From Denitromonas sp. (GTDB lineage Bacteria; Pseudomonadota; Gammaproteobacteria; Burkholderiales; Rhodocyclaceae): DNA of 64,000 bases. Within the stretch, counting starts at the first letter, position 1, and the number at the start of each line of letters is the position of its first letter. The notes under the pieces were generated by a model. That model worked only from the letters and a program-made list of their open reading frames with translations, did no database searches and was not told the DNA's origin. Of the stretch, positions 42,739 through 51,435 are shown one piece after another. Both the position numbers and the translations under genes were made by a program. Location of the stretch: contig NZ_JAUCBR010000004.1 in the NCBI RefSeq assembly GCF_034676725.1, positions 3,624,001-3,688,000 on the forward strand, in the 5' to 3' direction.

Positions 42739-44337
42739 GCGGTCTAGCGTCTCGGTGGTAAAAAACGCCTCGCGCAAGCGGGGCGTTTTCTATTCTGGCG
42801 TGAGATAGAAATTGCCCCGCTCACGCGGTGGCAAGCACCTCGATGATTCGGCCATTTCCTAGGATGTTGCTCACTCGGCGGAAGTTGTAAGCCAGTACCG
42901 CCAATGCCATTTCTGCACGCGCGCCGCTGGCGCCTCGCAACAGCAAGCGCCCGTTGCCAAGGATGTGTGTCTTGAGCGTTCCGAAGGGGTGCTCAACGAG
43001 CGAACGGCGCTCGCGCATCTTGTTCGGGTCGGCTTCCAGCCGGGCGCGGGCTGATTCAAGTGCCGCTTCATGGTTGTGGCGGCTCACATGCCGGTATTTG
43101 GCGTTGGTGCATTGGCGCTTCAATGGGCAAGCGCCGCAGACCGTGGCGGCATAGATCACTTCCCTGCGCTTGTGCATCGCCTGCTTGCGGGCAAGAAACT
43201 GTCCGGCCGGGCAGTGATAGCCGTCGCGCTGTGCATCGAAGACGAATTGATCCTTCTGGAACAGGGCACCGTCCCCCTGGTTGTTGATCGCGCGATTCGG
43301 AGGTACGAAGGCCGCAATGCCCGAGCGCTCGCACGCGTCGAGTTGTGCGCCATTGGAGTAGCCGGCATCGGCCACAACCGTCAGCTCAGCTTGCCCGAGT
43401 ACCGTCTGGGCAGCCTTGGCCATTGGCTCGAGTTGGCGGTTATCGCTCGCCTCGTCCGTCACCTCGTGATGAATGATCAGCCCGTGCTCGCCATCGACCG
43501 CGCTTTGCACGTTCCAGGCCACACGCGAGGGGCCCTGCGCCGTCTTCATCAGGCGCGCTTCCGGTTCGCCCTGCACGTGGTGGGCCACATCCATCTCTTC
43601 CATCAGCGCGTGCGCGCTGATCACGTTGTCGCGCTGGTGCTTGAGGCGCGCGATCGTTGTGCGCAACTGCGCTTGATCGGGGACAGCTTCATCGCCTTCC
43701 GAACGATCCGCCGCATCCAGTTCGGCCAGATACTGCGCGATACGCGCATCAATCCGTTCGCGCTCCCGCGCCAGCTTCGCCTTGCTGATCACCTTGCGCT
43801 TGCTGGCCACCGCACCGAATTTTGAGCCATCGATGGCTACCAGCTGGCCAGTGACCAGTGATTGCTCGCGGCAGAACCCCACAAACGCGCGACAGGCCAG
43901 CACCAGAGCCTGGCCATTCTCGCGACGGAAGTTGGCGATGGTCTTGAAGTCGGGGCGCAACTGGCGCAGCAGCCACAGCAACTCGATATTGCGCTGGGCT
44001 TCGCGCTCGAGCTTGCGCGAGGAGCGCACCTGATTGAGGTAGCCATACAGGTACAGCTTGAGCAGATCGGCCGGATCATAGGGCGGGCGCCCGGTGTGCT
44101 TGGGCTGAGCCCGGGCAAAGCCCAGCCGCCCGACCTCAACGCGATCGACCCACAGGTCGATGACGCGCACCAGATGATCGTCTCCGATCAACTCATCGAG
44201 CGACACAGGAAACAAGCTGCCCTGCGTTCGTGATTCGCCTTGAACGAAACCCATAAAAGCAATGCCCGCCATCTTTCGATGACGGGCATTGTGTCAACTT
44301 CCAGCCCCCGCGTCAGGGGTTTTTACACAATCTGCGC
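42720..44337 (-). mobile_element. IS1182-family insertion sequence
   Basis: The element of about 1.62 kb is bounded by imperfect inverted repeats GCGCAGACTGTGTAAAAAC (left) and its counterpart GCGCAGATTGTGTAAAAAC (right, read on minus). It encodes one transposase. A further hairpin, AAAACGCCTCGC / GCGGGGCGTTTT (42762-42789), lies after the transposase stop and may end its transcript. Flanks CACCCCGC and GCGGGGTG are complementary. Exact ends and target duplication cannot be fixed without an empty-site comparison. Confidence 0.85.
42821..44272 (-). CDS. IS1182-family DDE transposase
   Basis: A 483-residue transposase that appears intact. The N-terminal domain has SLFPVSLDELIGDDHLVRVI and YDPADLLKLYLYGYLNQVRS. 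The DDE core shows Asp in GQLVAIDGSKFGAVAS, Asp in LTVVADAGYSNGAQLDAC, and Glu in RRSLVEHPFGTLKTHI. A Cys-rich stretch (VCGACPLKRQC) precedes the last acidic residue, as usual for the family. ATG 44254 is a possible shorter start. The gene lies between convergent ppiD and fabI. Confidence 0.93.
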   Translation of the reverse strand: MAGIAFMGFVQGESRTQGSLFPVSLDELIGDDHLVRVIDLWVDRVEVGRLGFARAQPKHTGRPPYDPADLLKLYLYGYLNQVRSSRKLEREAQRNIELLWLLRQLRPDFKTIANFRRENGQALVLACRAFVGFCREQSLVTGQLVAIDGSKFGAVASKRKVISKAKLARERERIDARIAQYLAELDAADRSEGDEAVPDQAQLRTTIARLKHQRDNVISAHALMEEMDVAHHVQGEPEARLMKTAQGPSRVAWNVQSAVDGEHGLIIHHEVTDEASDNRQLEPMAKAAQTVLGQAELTVVADAGYSNGAQLDACERSGIAAFVPPNRAINNQGDGALFQKDQFVFDAQRDGYHCPAGQFLARKQAMHKRREVIYAATVCGACPLKRQCTNAKYRHVSRHNHEAALESARARLEADPNKMRERRSLVEHPFGTLKTHILGNGRLLLRGASGARAEMALAVLAYNFRRVSNILGNGRIIEVLATA

Positions 44338-44350
44338 GGCGGGGTGTTTT
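44319..44350 (-). repeat. Right arm of 32-bp inverted repeat around the IS
   Basis: Counterpart of 42707-42738. GTTTTTACACAATCTGCGC (44319-44337) is the likely IS terminal repeat. GCGGGGTGTTTT (44339-44350) looks like the other half of a fabI/ppiD terminator stem. Confidence 0.8.
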
Positions 44351-44367
44351 GGTGATGCTGTGGAGGC

Positions 44368-45159
44368 TCAGCCCTGGTCCGGATTGCCCAGTGCCGTGGT
44401 GTTGAAGCCGCCGTCGACATACATGATTTCGCCAGTGATGCCGCTGGCCAGATCGGAGCACATGAAGGCGGCCGCGTTGCCGACTTCGTCAATCGTGACA
44501 TTACGCCGCAGCGGAGCGTTGCGCTCGTTGAACGAGAGCAGTTTGCCGAAGCTGCCAATGCCGGAGGCGGCCAGCGTTTTGATCGGGCCGGCGGATACCG
44601 CATTGACGCGGGTACCTTCCGGGCCGAGACAGGCTGCAAGGTAGCGAACCGACGCTTCCAGGCTGGCCTTGGCCAGGCCCATGATGTTGTAGTTGGGCAT
44701 GGTGCGCACGGCGCCGAGATACGACAGCGTCAGCAGCGAACCACTGCGACCGGCCATCAGCGGACGGGCAGCCTTGGCCATGGCGGGGAAGCTGTAGGCG
44801 CTGATTTCCTGCGAGATGCGAAACGCGTCGCGGGACAGCCCTTCGAGGAAGTCACCTTCCAGCGCGTCGCTCGGCGCGTAGGCGATGGAATGCACCACGC
44901 TGTCGATGCCACCCCAGGCGTCACCGATGCGGGAGAAGAGCTCATCGATCTGACTGTCTTCCTGAACGTCGCACGGCAGGATGAGTGTGCTGCCGAAGTC
45001 GGCGGCGAGTTTGCTGACGCGTTCCTGGAAACGATCGTTCTGATAGGCAAACGCCAACTCGGCGCCTTCGCGATGCATCGCTCGCGCCACGCCGTAGGCG
45101 ATCGACCGGTTGCTGAGCAAGCCGGTGACCAGAATCCGTTTTCCTGCGAGAAGCCCCAT
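44368..45159 (-). CDS. fabI: Enoyl-[acyl-carrier-protein] reductase (NADH)
   Basis: FabI performs the last reduction in each fatty-acid elongation cycle and is the target of triclosan. The 263-residue SDR protein has the N-terminal NAD motif GKRILVTGLLSNRSIAYGVA and the catalytic Tyr-x6-Lys in MPNYNIMGLAKASLEASVRY. The tail includes MCSDLASGITGEIMYVDGGF. AGGAAAAA precedes the ATG. The IS lies immediately downstream and could have separated the gene from its native terminator. Confidence 0.97.
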   Translation of the reverse strand: MGLLAGKRILVTGLLSNRSIAYGVARAMHREGAELAFAYQNDRFQERVSKLAADFGSTLILPCDVQEDSQIDELFSRIGDAWGGIDSVVHSIAYAPSDALEGDFLEGLSRDAFRISQEISAYSFPAMAKAARPLMAGRSGSLLTLSYLGAVRTMPNYNIMGLAKASLEASVRYLAACLGPEGTRVNAVSAGPIKTLAASGIGSFGKLLSFNERNAPLRRNVTIDEVGNAAAFMCSDLASGITGEIMYVDGGFNTTALGNPDQG

Positions 45160-45272
45160 TTTTTCCTAATCTCCGTTGAGCCAATCGCCGAATTATAGCC
45201 GAACCGACATCACACGCGGCATGCCGCGACGCGGTATGCCGGTCGATGCCCGGTTCAGCTAAACTGCGGGCC

Positions 45273-47534
45273 ATGTTTCTTCGTTCTCGTCTCTTGCGCC
45301 TGGCCACGATTGCCGCCGTGCACCGGTTTGCCGGGTGGCAGTGGGTGCGCTTGGCATGGCAGTCCGCCGCCCGCGTGGTTGCCGGCGGATTGCTCGCAGC
45401 GCTCCTGGCCGCTTGCGGCAGTGCCTGGAACGATCCTTATCCGGTGGCCGAGGCGGGTAAGAACATTCTGTACTCGGCGTTCACCAACCGCCCGAAGCAT
45501 CTGGATCCGGTCCAGTCGTATGCTGAAGACGAAGCGACCTTTCTGTACCAGATCTACGAGCCGCCGCTGCAGTACCACTATCTGAAGCGGCCGTATTCGC
45601 TGATTCCCGGCTCGGCGGCGCAGATGCCGGTGCTGACACGCTACGACAAGGACGGCGTGCGCCTGGCAGACGATGCGCCGGTCGAACAGGTGGCTTACAC
45701 GGTGTACGACATCCGCATCCGCGAGGGTGTGATGTACCAGCCGCACCCGGCGTTTGCAATGGATGATGGTGGTAAGCCGGTGTATGTGCCGATGCCCCCG
45801 GGCCTGCTCGAGAACGTCATGGCGATCCCGGATTTTCCTCAAACCGGGACGCGGGAGCTGGTCGCCGCCGATTTCGTCTATCAGCTCAAACGCCTGGCGC
45901 ATCCGCGACTGCATTCGCCGATCTTCGAGTTGATGAGTGGCTATATTCCGGGGCTGCGTCCGCTGCAGGCCGCGCTCGATGCCGCGGTCAAGGCGGCTGC
46001 GCCGGATGCGTGGATCGATCTGGATGCGTTTGCGCTCGAGGGGGTCGAGGTGGTCGATCGCTACACCTACCGCATCCGCGTCAAGGGGACCTATCCGCAG
46101 TTGTCGTACTGGATGACCATGCCCTTCTTCGCACCCGTGCCGCGCGAGGTCAACCGGTTCTACGCCCAGCCCGGGATGGCGGAGAAGAACCTCACGCTGG
46201 ACTGGTGGCCGGTAGGAACCGGGCCGTACATGCTGGTGGAAAACGACCCGAACGCGCGCATGGTCCTGGCACGCAACCCGAATTTCCGGGGCGAGACCTA
46301 CCCCTGCGATGCCGATGACGCGGATGTCGCGGCCGGGATGATCGCCGACTGCGGCAAACCGATCCCGTTCATTGACCGAGCGGTGTTCTCGCGCGAGAAG
46401 GAAAGCATTCCGTACTGGAACAAGTTCCTGCAGGGCTACTACGACGCCTCCGGCCTGTCGTCGGACAACTTCGACCAGGCGGTGCAGATGGGCGGCGAAG
46501 GCGAAGTGGGACTGAGTGACGAGATGCGCGCACGGGGTATCGACCTGATTACCTCGGTGTCGCCGACGGTGATGTACCTTGGCTTCAACATGCTCGACCC
46601 GCTGGTCGGCGGGTCGAGTGAAGCGGCGCGCAAGCTGCGGCTGGCGCTGTCGATTGCCATCGACCAGGAGGAGTTCATTGCGGTGTTTCTCAATGGCCGT
46701 GGTTCGGCAGCCATGCATCCGGTCCCGCCGGGCATCTTCGGCCATGAGCCGGGCGAGGCGGGGATCAACCCGATGGTCTACAACTGGGTCGATGGCGCGC
46801 CGGTGCGCAAGTCCGCCGAGGTGGCCCGCCAGCTTCTGGCCGAGGCCGGCTACCCGGGCGGACGCGATGCCAGGAGCGGCGAGCCGCTGGTGATCCATCT
46901 GGACACCACCTCCTCGGGGCTGGGGCAGAAGTCGTATGTGGACTGGCTGACCAAGCAGCTGAAAAAAATAGACGTGCAACTGGTGGTGCGGGGGACGGAC
47001 TGGAACCGCTTGCAGGACAAACTGCGCAAGGGCAATGCGCAGATGTTCTTCATGGGGTGGAACGCGGACTACCCGGACCCGGAGAACTTCTATTTCCTGC
47101 TCTACGGCCCGCAGGGGCGGGTGGCAACGCAGGGCGAGAACGCGGCCAACTACCAGAATGCGGAGTTCGACCGCTTGTTCGAAGCCATGAAGGTGATGCC
47201 CAACGGGCCCGAGCGGCTGGAGATCATCCGCAAGATGAACCGCATCCTGCAGCACGATGCGCCATGGATCTGGGGATTCCACCAAAAGGCCTTTGTGTTG
47301 CAGCATGGCTGGTTGAAAAACCGCAAGCCCGGCGCGATCGTGCGCAATACGCTCAAGTACCAACGGATTGATGCCGACTTGCGCAGCGCACAGCGCGCCG
47401 CCTGGAATCGCCCGGTCCTCTGGCCGCTTGGCCTGATCGGCGGCTTGCTGGTGTTGATGATCTGGCCCATGGTTCGACGCTACCGCGCGCATGAGCGCCA
47501 GACCATGCGTGCCGCCGACGCGGCCGGGAGCTGA
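45273..47534 (+). CDS. Peptide-type ABC transporter substrate-binding lipoprotein (SBP family 5)
   Basis: A 753-residue extracellular solute-binding protein of family 5 (peptide/nickel/oligopeptide). The N-terminal segment is long before a lipobox-like LLAAC (Cys near residue 48), so it is probably lipid-anchored. Core text includes HLDPVQSYAEDEATFLYQIY, YSLIPGSAAQMPVLTRYD, YTYRIRVKGTYPQLSYWMTM and MFFMGWNADYPDPENFYFLL. A C-terminal transmembrane helix (PVLWPLGLIGGLLVLMIWP) with a basic tail is unusual for this family. It is four bases from the first permease gene. An in-frame ATG at 45246 is less likely. Confidence 0.9.
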   Translation: MFLRSRLLRLATIAAVHRFAGWQWVRLAWQSAARVVAGGLLAALLAACGSAWNDPYPVAEAGKNILYSAFTNRPKHLDPVQSYAEDEATFLYQIYEPPLQYHYLKRPYSLIPGSAAQMPVLTRYDKDGVRLADDAPVEQVAYTVYDIRIREGVMYQPHPAFAMDDGGKPVYVPMPPGLLENVMAIPDFPQTGTRELVAADFVYQLKRLAHPRLHSPIFELMSGYIPGLRPLQAALDAAVKAAAPDAWIDLDAFALEGVEVVDRYTYRIRVKGTYPQLSYWMTMPFFAPVPREVNRFYAQPGMAEKNLTLDWWPVGTGPYMLVENDPNARMVLARNPNFRGETYPCDADDADVAAGMIADCGKPIPFIDRAVFSREKESIPYWNKFLQGYYDASGLSSDNFDQAVQMGGEGEVGLSDEMRARGIDLITSVSPTVMYLGFNMLDPLVGGSSEAARKLRLALSIAIDQEEFIAVFLNGRGSAAMHPVPPGIFGHEPGEAGINPMVYNWVDGAPVRKSAEVARQLLAEAGYPGGRDARSGEPLVIHLDTTSSGLGQKSYVDWLTKQLKKIDVQLVVRGTDWNRLQDKLRKGNAQMFFMGWNADYPDPENFYFLLYGPQGRVATQGENAANYQNAEFDRLFEAMKVMPNGPERLEIIRKMNRILQHDAPWIWGFHQKAFVLQHGWLKNRKPGAIVRNTLKYQRIDADLRSAQRAAWNRPVLWPLGLIGGLLVLMIWPMVRRYRAHERQTMRAADAAGS

Positions 47535-47537
47535 CCC

Positions 47538-48515
47538 ATGTGGGCCTATCTCGTTCGCCGCCTGCTGTACGCGCTGCCCATCCTGATCGGGGTCAACCTG
47601 ATCACCTTCGCCCTGTTTTTCGTGGTGAATACGCCGGACGACATGGCGCGGATGCAGCTCGGGGTCAAACGTGTCACGCCGGAGGCTATCGAGCGCTGGA
47701 AGGCCGAGCGCGGCTATGACAAGCCCTTGTTTTTCAACGCGGCCGCCGAGGGTAGCGCCCAGCTCACCGACACCGTGTTTTTCGACAAGTCCCTGCGGAT
47801 GTTCGTGTTCGATTTTGGCGCGGCCGACGACGGGCGCGACATTGCCCGCGAAATCCAGCAGCGGATGGGGCCGTCACTGGCCATCGCCGTGCCGACCTTT
47901 GTGCTCGGCCTGTTCGTGACGGTGAGTTTCGCGCTGATGCTGGTGTTCTTCCGCGCCACGGCGCTGGACTTCTGGGGGGTCGTGCTGTGCGTGGCCATGA
48001 TGTCGATCTCCAGCCTGTTCTACATCATTGGTGGCCAGTGGTTGATCTCGAAGGTATGGCACCTGGTGCCCATCTCGGGCTACGGCGGCGGGCTGGATGC
48101 GCCGCGCTTCCTGGTGCTGCCTGTGGTGCTCGGCATGATCGCCGGCATCGGCAGCAGCACGCGCTGGTATCGCACCATCTTTCTCGAAGAAATCTCCCGC
48201 GACTATGTCCGCACCGCGCGCGCCAAAGGCGTTTCGGAGCTGACGGTGCTGTTCCGCCATGTGCTCAAGAACGCGATGATCCCGATTCTCACCGGTGTGG
48301 TGGTGGTCATTCCGCTGCTGTTCATGGGGAGCCTGATCATCGAGTCCTTCTTTGGCATTCCCGGGCTTGGCAGTTACACCATCGATGCCATCCAGGCGCA
48401 GGATTTTGCCGTGGTGCGGGCGATGGTCTTCATTGGGTCGGTGCTCTATATCGTTGGCCTGATCCTGACCGATCTGTCGTACACGCTGGTTGACCCGCGG
48501 GTGAGGTTCGAATGA
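47538..48515 (+). CDS. Peptide-type ABC transporter permease (OppB/YejB-like)
   Basis: A 325-residue inner-membrane permease with an N-terminal membrane anchor (YLVRRLLYALPILIGVNLIT) and the conserved cytoplasmic EAA-type loop YVRTARAKGVSELTVLFRHV. Further membrane spans include GVVVVIPLLFMGSLIIESFF. It overlaps the second permease as ATGA. No ATP-binding gene follows. Confidence 0.92.
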   Translation: MWAYLVRRLLYALPILIGVNLITFALFFVVNTPDDMARMQLGVKRVTPEAIERWKAERGYDKPLFFNAAAEGSAQLTDTVFFDKSLRMFVFDFGAADDGRDIAREIQQRMGPSLAIAVPTFVLGLFVTVSFALMLVFFRATALDFWGVVLCVAMMSISSLFYIIGGQWLISKVWHLVPISGYGGGLDAPRFLVLPVVLGMIAGIGSSTRWYRTIFLEEISRDYVRTARAKGVSELTVLFRHVLKNAMIPILTGVVVVIPLLFMGSLIIESFFGIPGLGSYTIDAIQAQDFAVVRAMVFIGSVLYIVGLILTDLSYTLVDPRVRFE

Positions 48516-49900
48516 TCTCGCACGGATTTCAGCCCGTCCTGCTGTGGACCGACGCCTGCTTCTTCCTGCTTCTTCTGGCCTTTGGCATTGGCATCGTTCA
48601 CGCGTGGCGCCGGCCACACCTGCGCCGTTCGTGGGCGCGAGTCGGTGAGCGTGCGGCCGGCATGGCGGCCATGGTCGTGCTGTCGGTGTTTCTGCTCGTC
48701 GGCATCCTCGACAGCCTGCATTTTCGTGCGGCACTGCCACCCGCGGAGGGGCAGACCGACACCGTCTACGCCACGGAAGTAACCAGTGCGCTGGACGTGT
48801 TGATGCGTGCGCAGCGCGAGGATGTGGAGCGCACTTACTCCGCTCCCCTGGCGACTCATGCCTATGTCAAGGAAACCGTCGAGTTGCCCGGCGGCGGGCA
48901 GCGGCGCGACTTTCCGCGCCTGGAGTACGGTGGCGCGCACCTGGCGGATCCGGCCACTGACCATGCGTCAGACATCACGCGGCGGCTGCTGGTCGGCGCC
49001 GCCGTGGGGGCTGGCCTGTCGGTGGCCGGGGCTCTCGGGCTGGGTGTGCTGGTCGGCGGCGTACGGCGACTCCTGCTGGGGCAAACGCGGCTGGCGTGGC
49101 GCAGTGCCTGGGTGACCGGATCGATCCTGGCGATCGCCGCCGGCATGCTGGTGTCGCTGGCCCAGGGCTACCATGTGTTCGGCACCGACAAGGTCGGGCA
49201 GGACGTGTTCTACCTGACGCTCAAGAGCGTACGCACGGCGCTGATGATCGGCACGCTCACGACGCTGGTGACCCTGCCGCTGGCGATTGCGCTGGGCATC
49301 CTGGCGGGCTACTTCGGCGGCTGGGTGGATGATGTCATCCAGTATCTGTACACCGTGCTCAACTCCATTCCGGGCGTGTTGCTGATTGCCGCGGCGGTGT
49401 TGATGATGCAGGTATTCATCGAGAATCACCCCGAGTGGTTCTCAACTGCCGCGGAGCGTTCGGACGCCCGCCTGCTGGCCTTGTGCGTGATTCTCGGCAT
49501 GACCAGCTGGACTGGCCTGTGCCGGTTGCTGCGTGGTGAAACTCTCAAGCTGCGGGAGCTGGAATACGTTCAGGCCGCCCGTGCCTTCGGTGTGCCCACC
49601 GCGCGCATCCTGCTGCGCCACGTGCTGCCCAACCTCATGCATATCGTGATCATCGCGCTGGTCATGGATTTTTCCGGACTGGTACTGGCAGAAGCGGTGC
49701 TGTCGTATGTGGGCATCGGTGTCGACCCCACCATGGCGAGCTTCGGCACGCTCATCAACGCCGCCCGCATGGAACTGGCGCGCGACCCGATGGTGTGGTG
49801 GTCGCTCGCGGCGGCATTCGTGTTCATGTTTGTGCTGGTGCTGGCCGCCAACCTGCTGGCCGATGTGGTTCGCGACGCATTCGACCCGCGGGCCACCTGA
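48512..49900 (+). CDS. Peptide-type ABC transporter permease (OppC/YejE-like), with extra N-terminal domain
   Basis: A 462-residue permease, longer than typical OppC-type proteins (about 300). The first 200 residues contain two or three extra membrane spans (ACFFLLLLAFGIGIVHAW, MAAMVVLSVFLLVGILDSL) and a soluble loop before the canonical permease core. The EAA-type motif is LEYVQAARAFGVPTARILLR. With the solute-binding gene and the first permease it makes a transporter lacking its own ATPase in this window. Confidence 0.9.
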   Translation: MISHGFQPVLLWTDACFFLLLLAFGIGIVHAWRRPHLRRSWARVGERAAGMAAMVVLSVFLLVGILDSLHFRAALPPAEGQTDTVYATEVTSALDVLMRAQREDVERTYSAPLATHAYVKETVELPGGGQRRDFPRLEYGGAHLADPATDHASDITRRLLVGAAVGAGLSVAGALGLGVLVGGVRRLLLGQTRLAWRSAWVTGSILAIAAGMLVSLAQGYHVFGTDKVGQDVFYLTLKSVRTALMIGTLTTLVTLPLAIALGILAGYFGGWVDDVIQYLYTVLNSIPGVLLIAAAVLMMQVFIENHPEWFSTAAERSDARLLALCVILGMTSWTGLCRLLRGETLKLRELEYVQAARAFGVPTARILLRHVLPNLMHIVIIALVMDFSGLVLAEAVLSYVGIGVDPTMASFGTLINAARMELARDPMVWWSLAAAFVFMFVLVLAANLLADVVRDAFDPRAT

Positions 49901-49940
49901 GCGACGGTCATAGACCCCTCAATGGAGTGAGCGAGGAACG

Positions 49941-51068
49941 ATGGATTGCCCGAAGTGCGGACATCACCAGACGAGCACCGAACAGTGTGAATCCTGCGGT
50001 GTATTTTTCGAGAAGTATGCGCAGTACCTCGCTGAGCGAGAGGCGCTGGCGTCGGCCGGCGAGCACCGGCGAGGCGGCGATGGCAGGGCAGGGGGCTTCC
50101 CGCTGCTAAAGGCGCTTGCTGTCGTGATTGTCATCGGCGGCGCGCTGGCCGCACTGCTGAGTCGGGAGGCTCCGGAGGTGGCGCCGGCGCCTGCCCAGGC
50201 AGCGGCCTCGCCGTCGCCGGCCCCGCCCGCCAGTGGCCTGGCAGCAAAACTGTCGGCATCCCACCCGCCCGGCAATCCCATCGAAACGGCCCGCAACGCC
50301 ACCGTGTTCATCCAGACGCCCTGGGGTACCATGGGTTCCGGTTTCATCGTGGATGCCGATTGCCGTGTGGTGACCAATCGGCATGTGCTGCAGTTCGATA
50401 GCGCCAGCGCGCTACGCGCGGCCGAGCAATCACCCCTGATCGCCAAGGAACTCCATCGTCGGCAAACCGAACTGATGGCCGACCTGAAGGCGCTCAACGC
50501 CAAGTACCGCGAAGAAGTCCGCCAGAACGGCAAGGGCAGCGGCGCGGCCATGACCCTGAAACTGAAGATCGACGCCTTGCAGGACGACATCCGTGCGCTG
50601 CCCGACACCGTCCGTGAGGCGGTGCGCGACAATATCAGCAAGACCGAACTCTATGCGCGGACCGCCAAGTACAAGGTCTCGCTGGTCGACGGCACCGCCT
50701 TTGATGTGCACCAGATCGAGTATGTCGATCAGCGCGACCTGGCCACATTCCGCCTGCCGGCTGCCAACTGCCCCTACATCAAGCCCGGGCAAAGCGCGCA
50801 ACTGCGCCAGGGCGAGCGGCTCTACACCATCGGCAGCCCCTCCGGCCTGACCTATACCGTCACCGCAGGCATCTTCTCCGGCTACCGACAGGAAGGCGAT
50901 CGCCGCTACCTGCAGACCGACGCGCCGATCAACCCCGGCAACAGCGGCGGGCCCCTGATTACCGAGGTCGGTGAAGTCGTCGGAATCAACACCGCAGTGC
51001 TGCTGGGCACGCAGGGCATCGGGTTTGCGATACCGGTGGAGGATGTGCCGGGTGGCGTCGGTCGGTGA
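49941..51068 (+). CDS. Zinc-ribbon, membrane-anchored trypsin-like serine protease
   Basis: A 375-residue protein of unusual layout. A short N-terminal zinc ribbon has CPKC (3-6) and CESC (16-19). One transmembrane helix (ALAVVIVIGGALAALL, about residues 55-70) precedes a Pro/Ala linker, and a trypsin/HtrA-like domain fills the rest. The triad is visible: His near 147 in VTNRHVLQF, Asp near 266 in DQRDLATFRLP, Ser near 335 in NPGNSGGPLITE. No PDZ domain is evident. The zinc ribbon would be cytosolic and the protease periplasmic if the single helix is a type II anchor. A charged coiled insert (LHRRQTELMADLKALNAKY) lies within the protease domain. It ends facing the T6SS island. Confidence 0.85.
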   Translation: MDCPKCGHHQTSTEQCESCGVFFEKYAQYLAEREALASAGEHRRGGDGRAGGFPLLKALAVVIVIGGALAALLSREAPEVAPAPAQAAASPSPAPPASGLAAKLSASHPPGNPIETARNATVFIQTPWGTMGSGFIVDADCRVVTNRHVLQFDSASALRAAEQSPLIAKELHRRQTELMADLKALNAKYREEVRQNGKGSGAAMTLKLKIDALQDDIRALPDTVREAVRDNISKTELYARTAKYKVSLVDGTAFDVHQIEYVDQRDLATFRLPAANCPYIKPGQSAQLRQGERLYTIGSPSGLTYTVTAGIFSGYRQEGDRRYLQTDAPINPGNSGGPLITEVGEVVGINTAVLLGTQGIGFAIPVEDVPGGVGR

Positions 51069-51181
51069 TTGTTCGCGCGTTTCGCCAGCTTCGTCTTGGC
51101 GTACCGATTGTACTGATACGGGCATCGAATAATGCCTCGCCATCGCCAGGCGCTTCACCCGCTTTGGCACAGAAGCAACGG

Positions 51182-51435
51182 TAATCCCCCCCGTTTTTAG
51201 CGGTCTTCGCCATCGTTGACGCCGTAGGGCCGGATTTATCCGGCCTCGTCCTGGCAAACAGCGATGGTGGGTTGAAACCCGCCCTACAGCTTAGGTGCGG
51301 ACTGGTCCGGCGACCATTGCCAGAAGGTCTGGCCGTAGTCGCCGCCGACCGAGGGCATGGTTTCGCCCTGTTTGAAGGATCGGCGGCTGTCGGGTTTGGC
51401 CGGGGTGAACCACCAGCCGGCCTCGGGGCACGGTT
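51182..51435 (+). repeat. Direct repeat, copy 1, covering the 3' end of immunity gene A and its palindromic element
   Basis: This stretch is nearly identical to 53130-53382. It covers the C-rich run, the 64-bp palindromic element and about 150 bases of the 3' end of the immunity gene. Copies sit at the ends of two different immunity genes, so recombination between them would remove or swap immunity modules. The remaining part of the 51069-51223 gap shows no gene. Confidence 0.85.
51224..51287 (+). repeat. 64-bp palindromic element (REP/MITE-like), copy 1
   Basis: The ends GTAGGG and CCCTAC are inverted. Inside are two hairpins: GGCCGGATTTATCCGGCC and GGTGGGTTGAAACCCGCC. An almost identical 64-bp copy lies at 53171-53234. 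Its right end contains the stop codon (CTA on plus, TAG on minus, 51284-51286) of immunity gene A. Confidence 0.85.
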
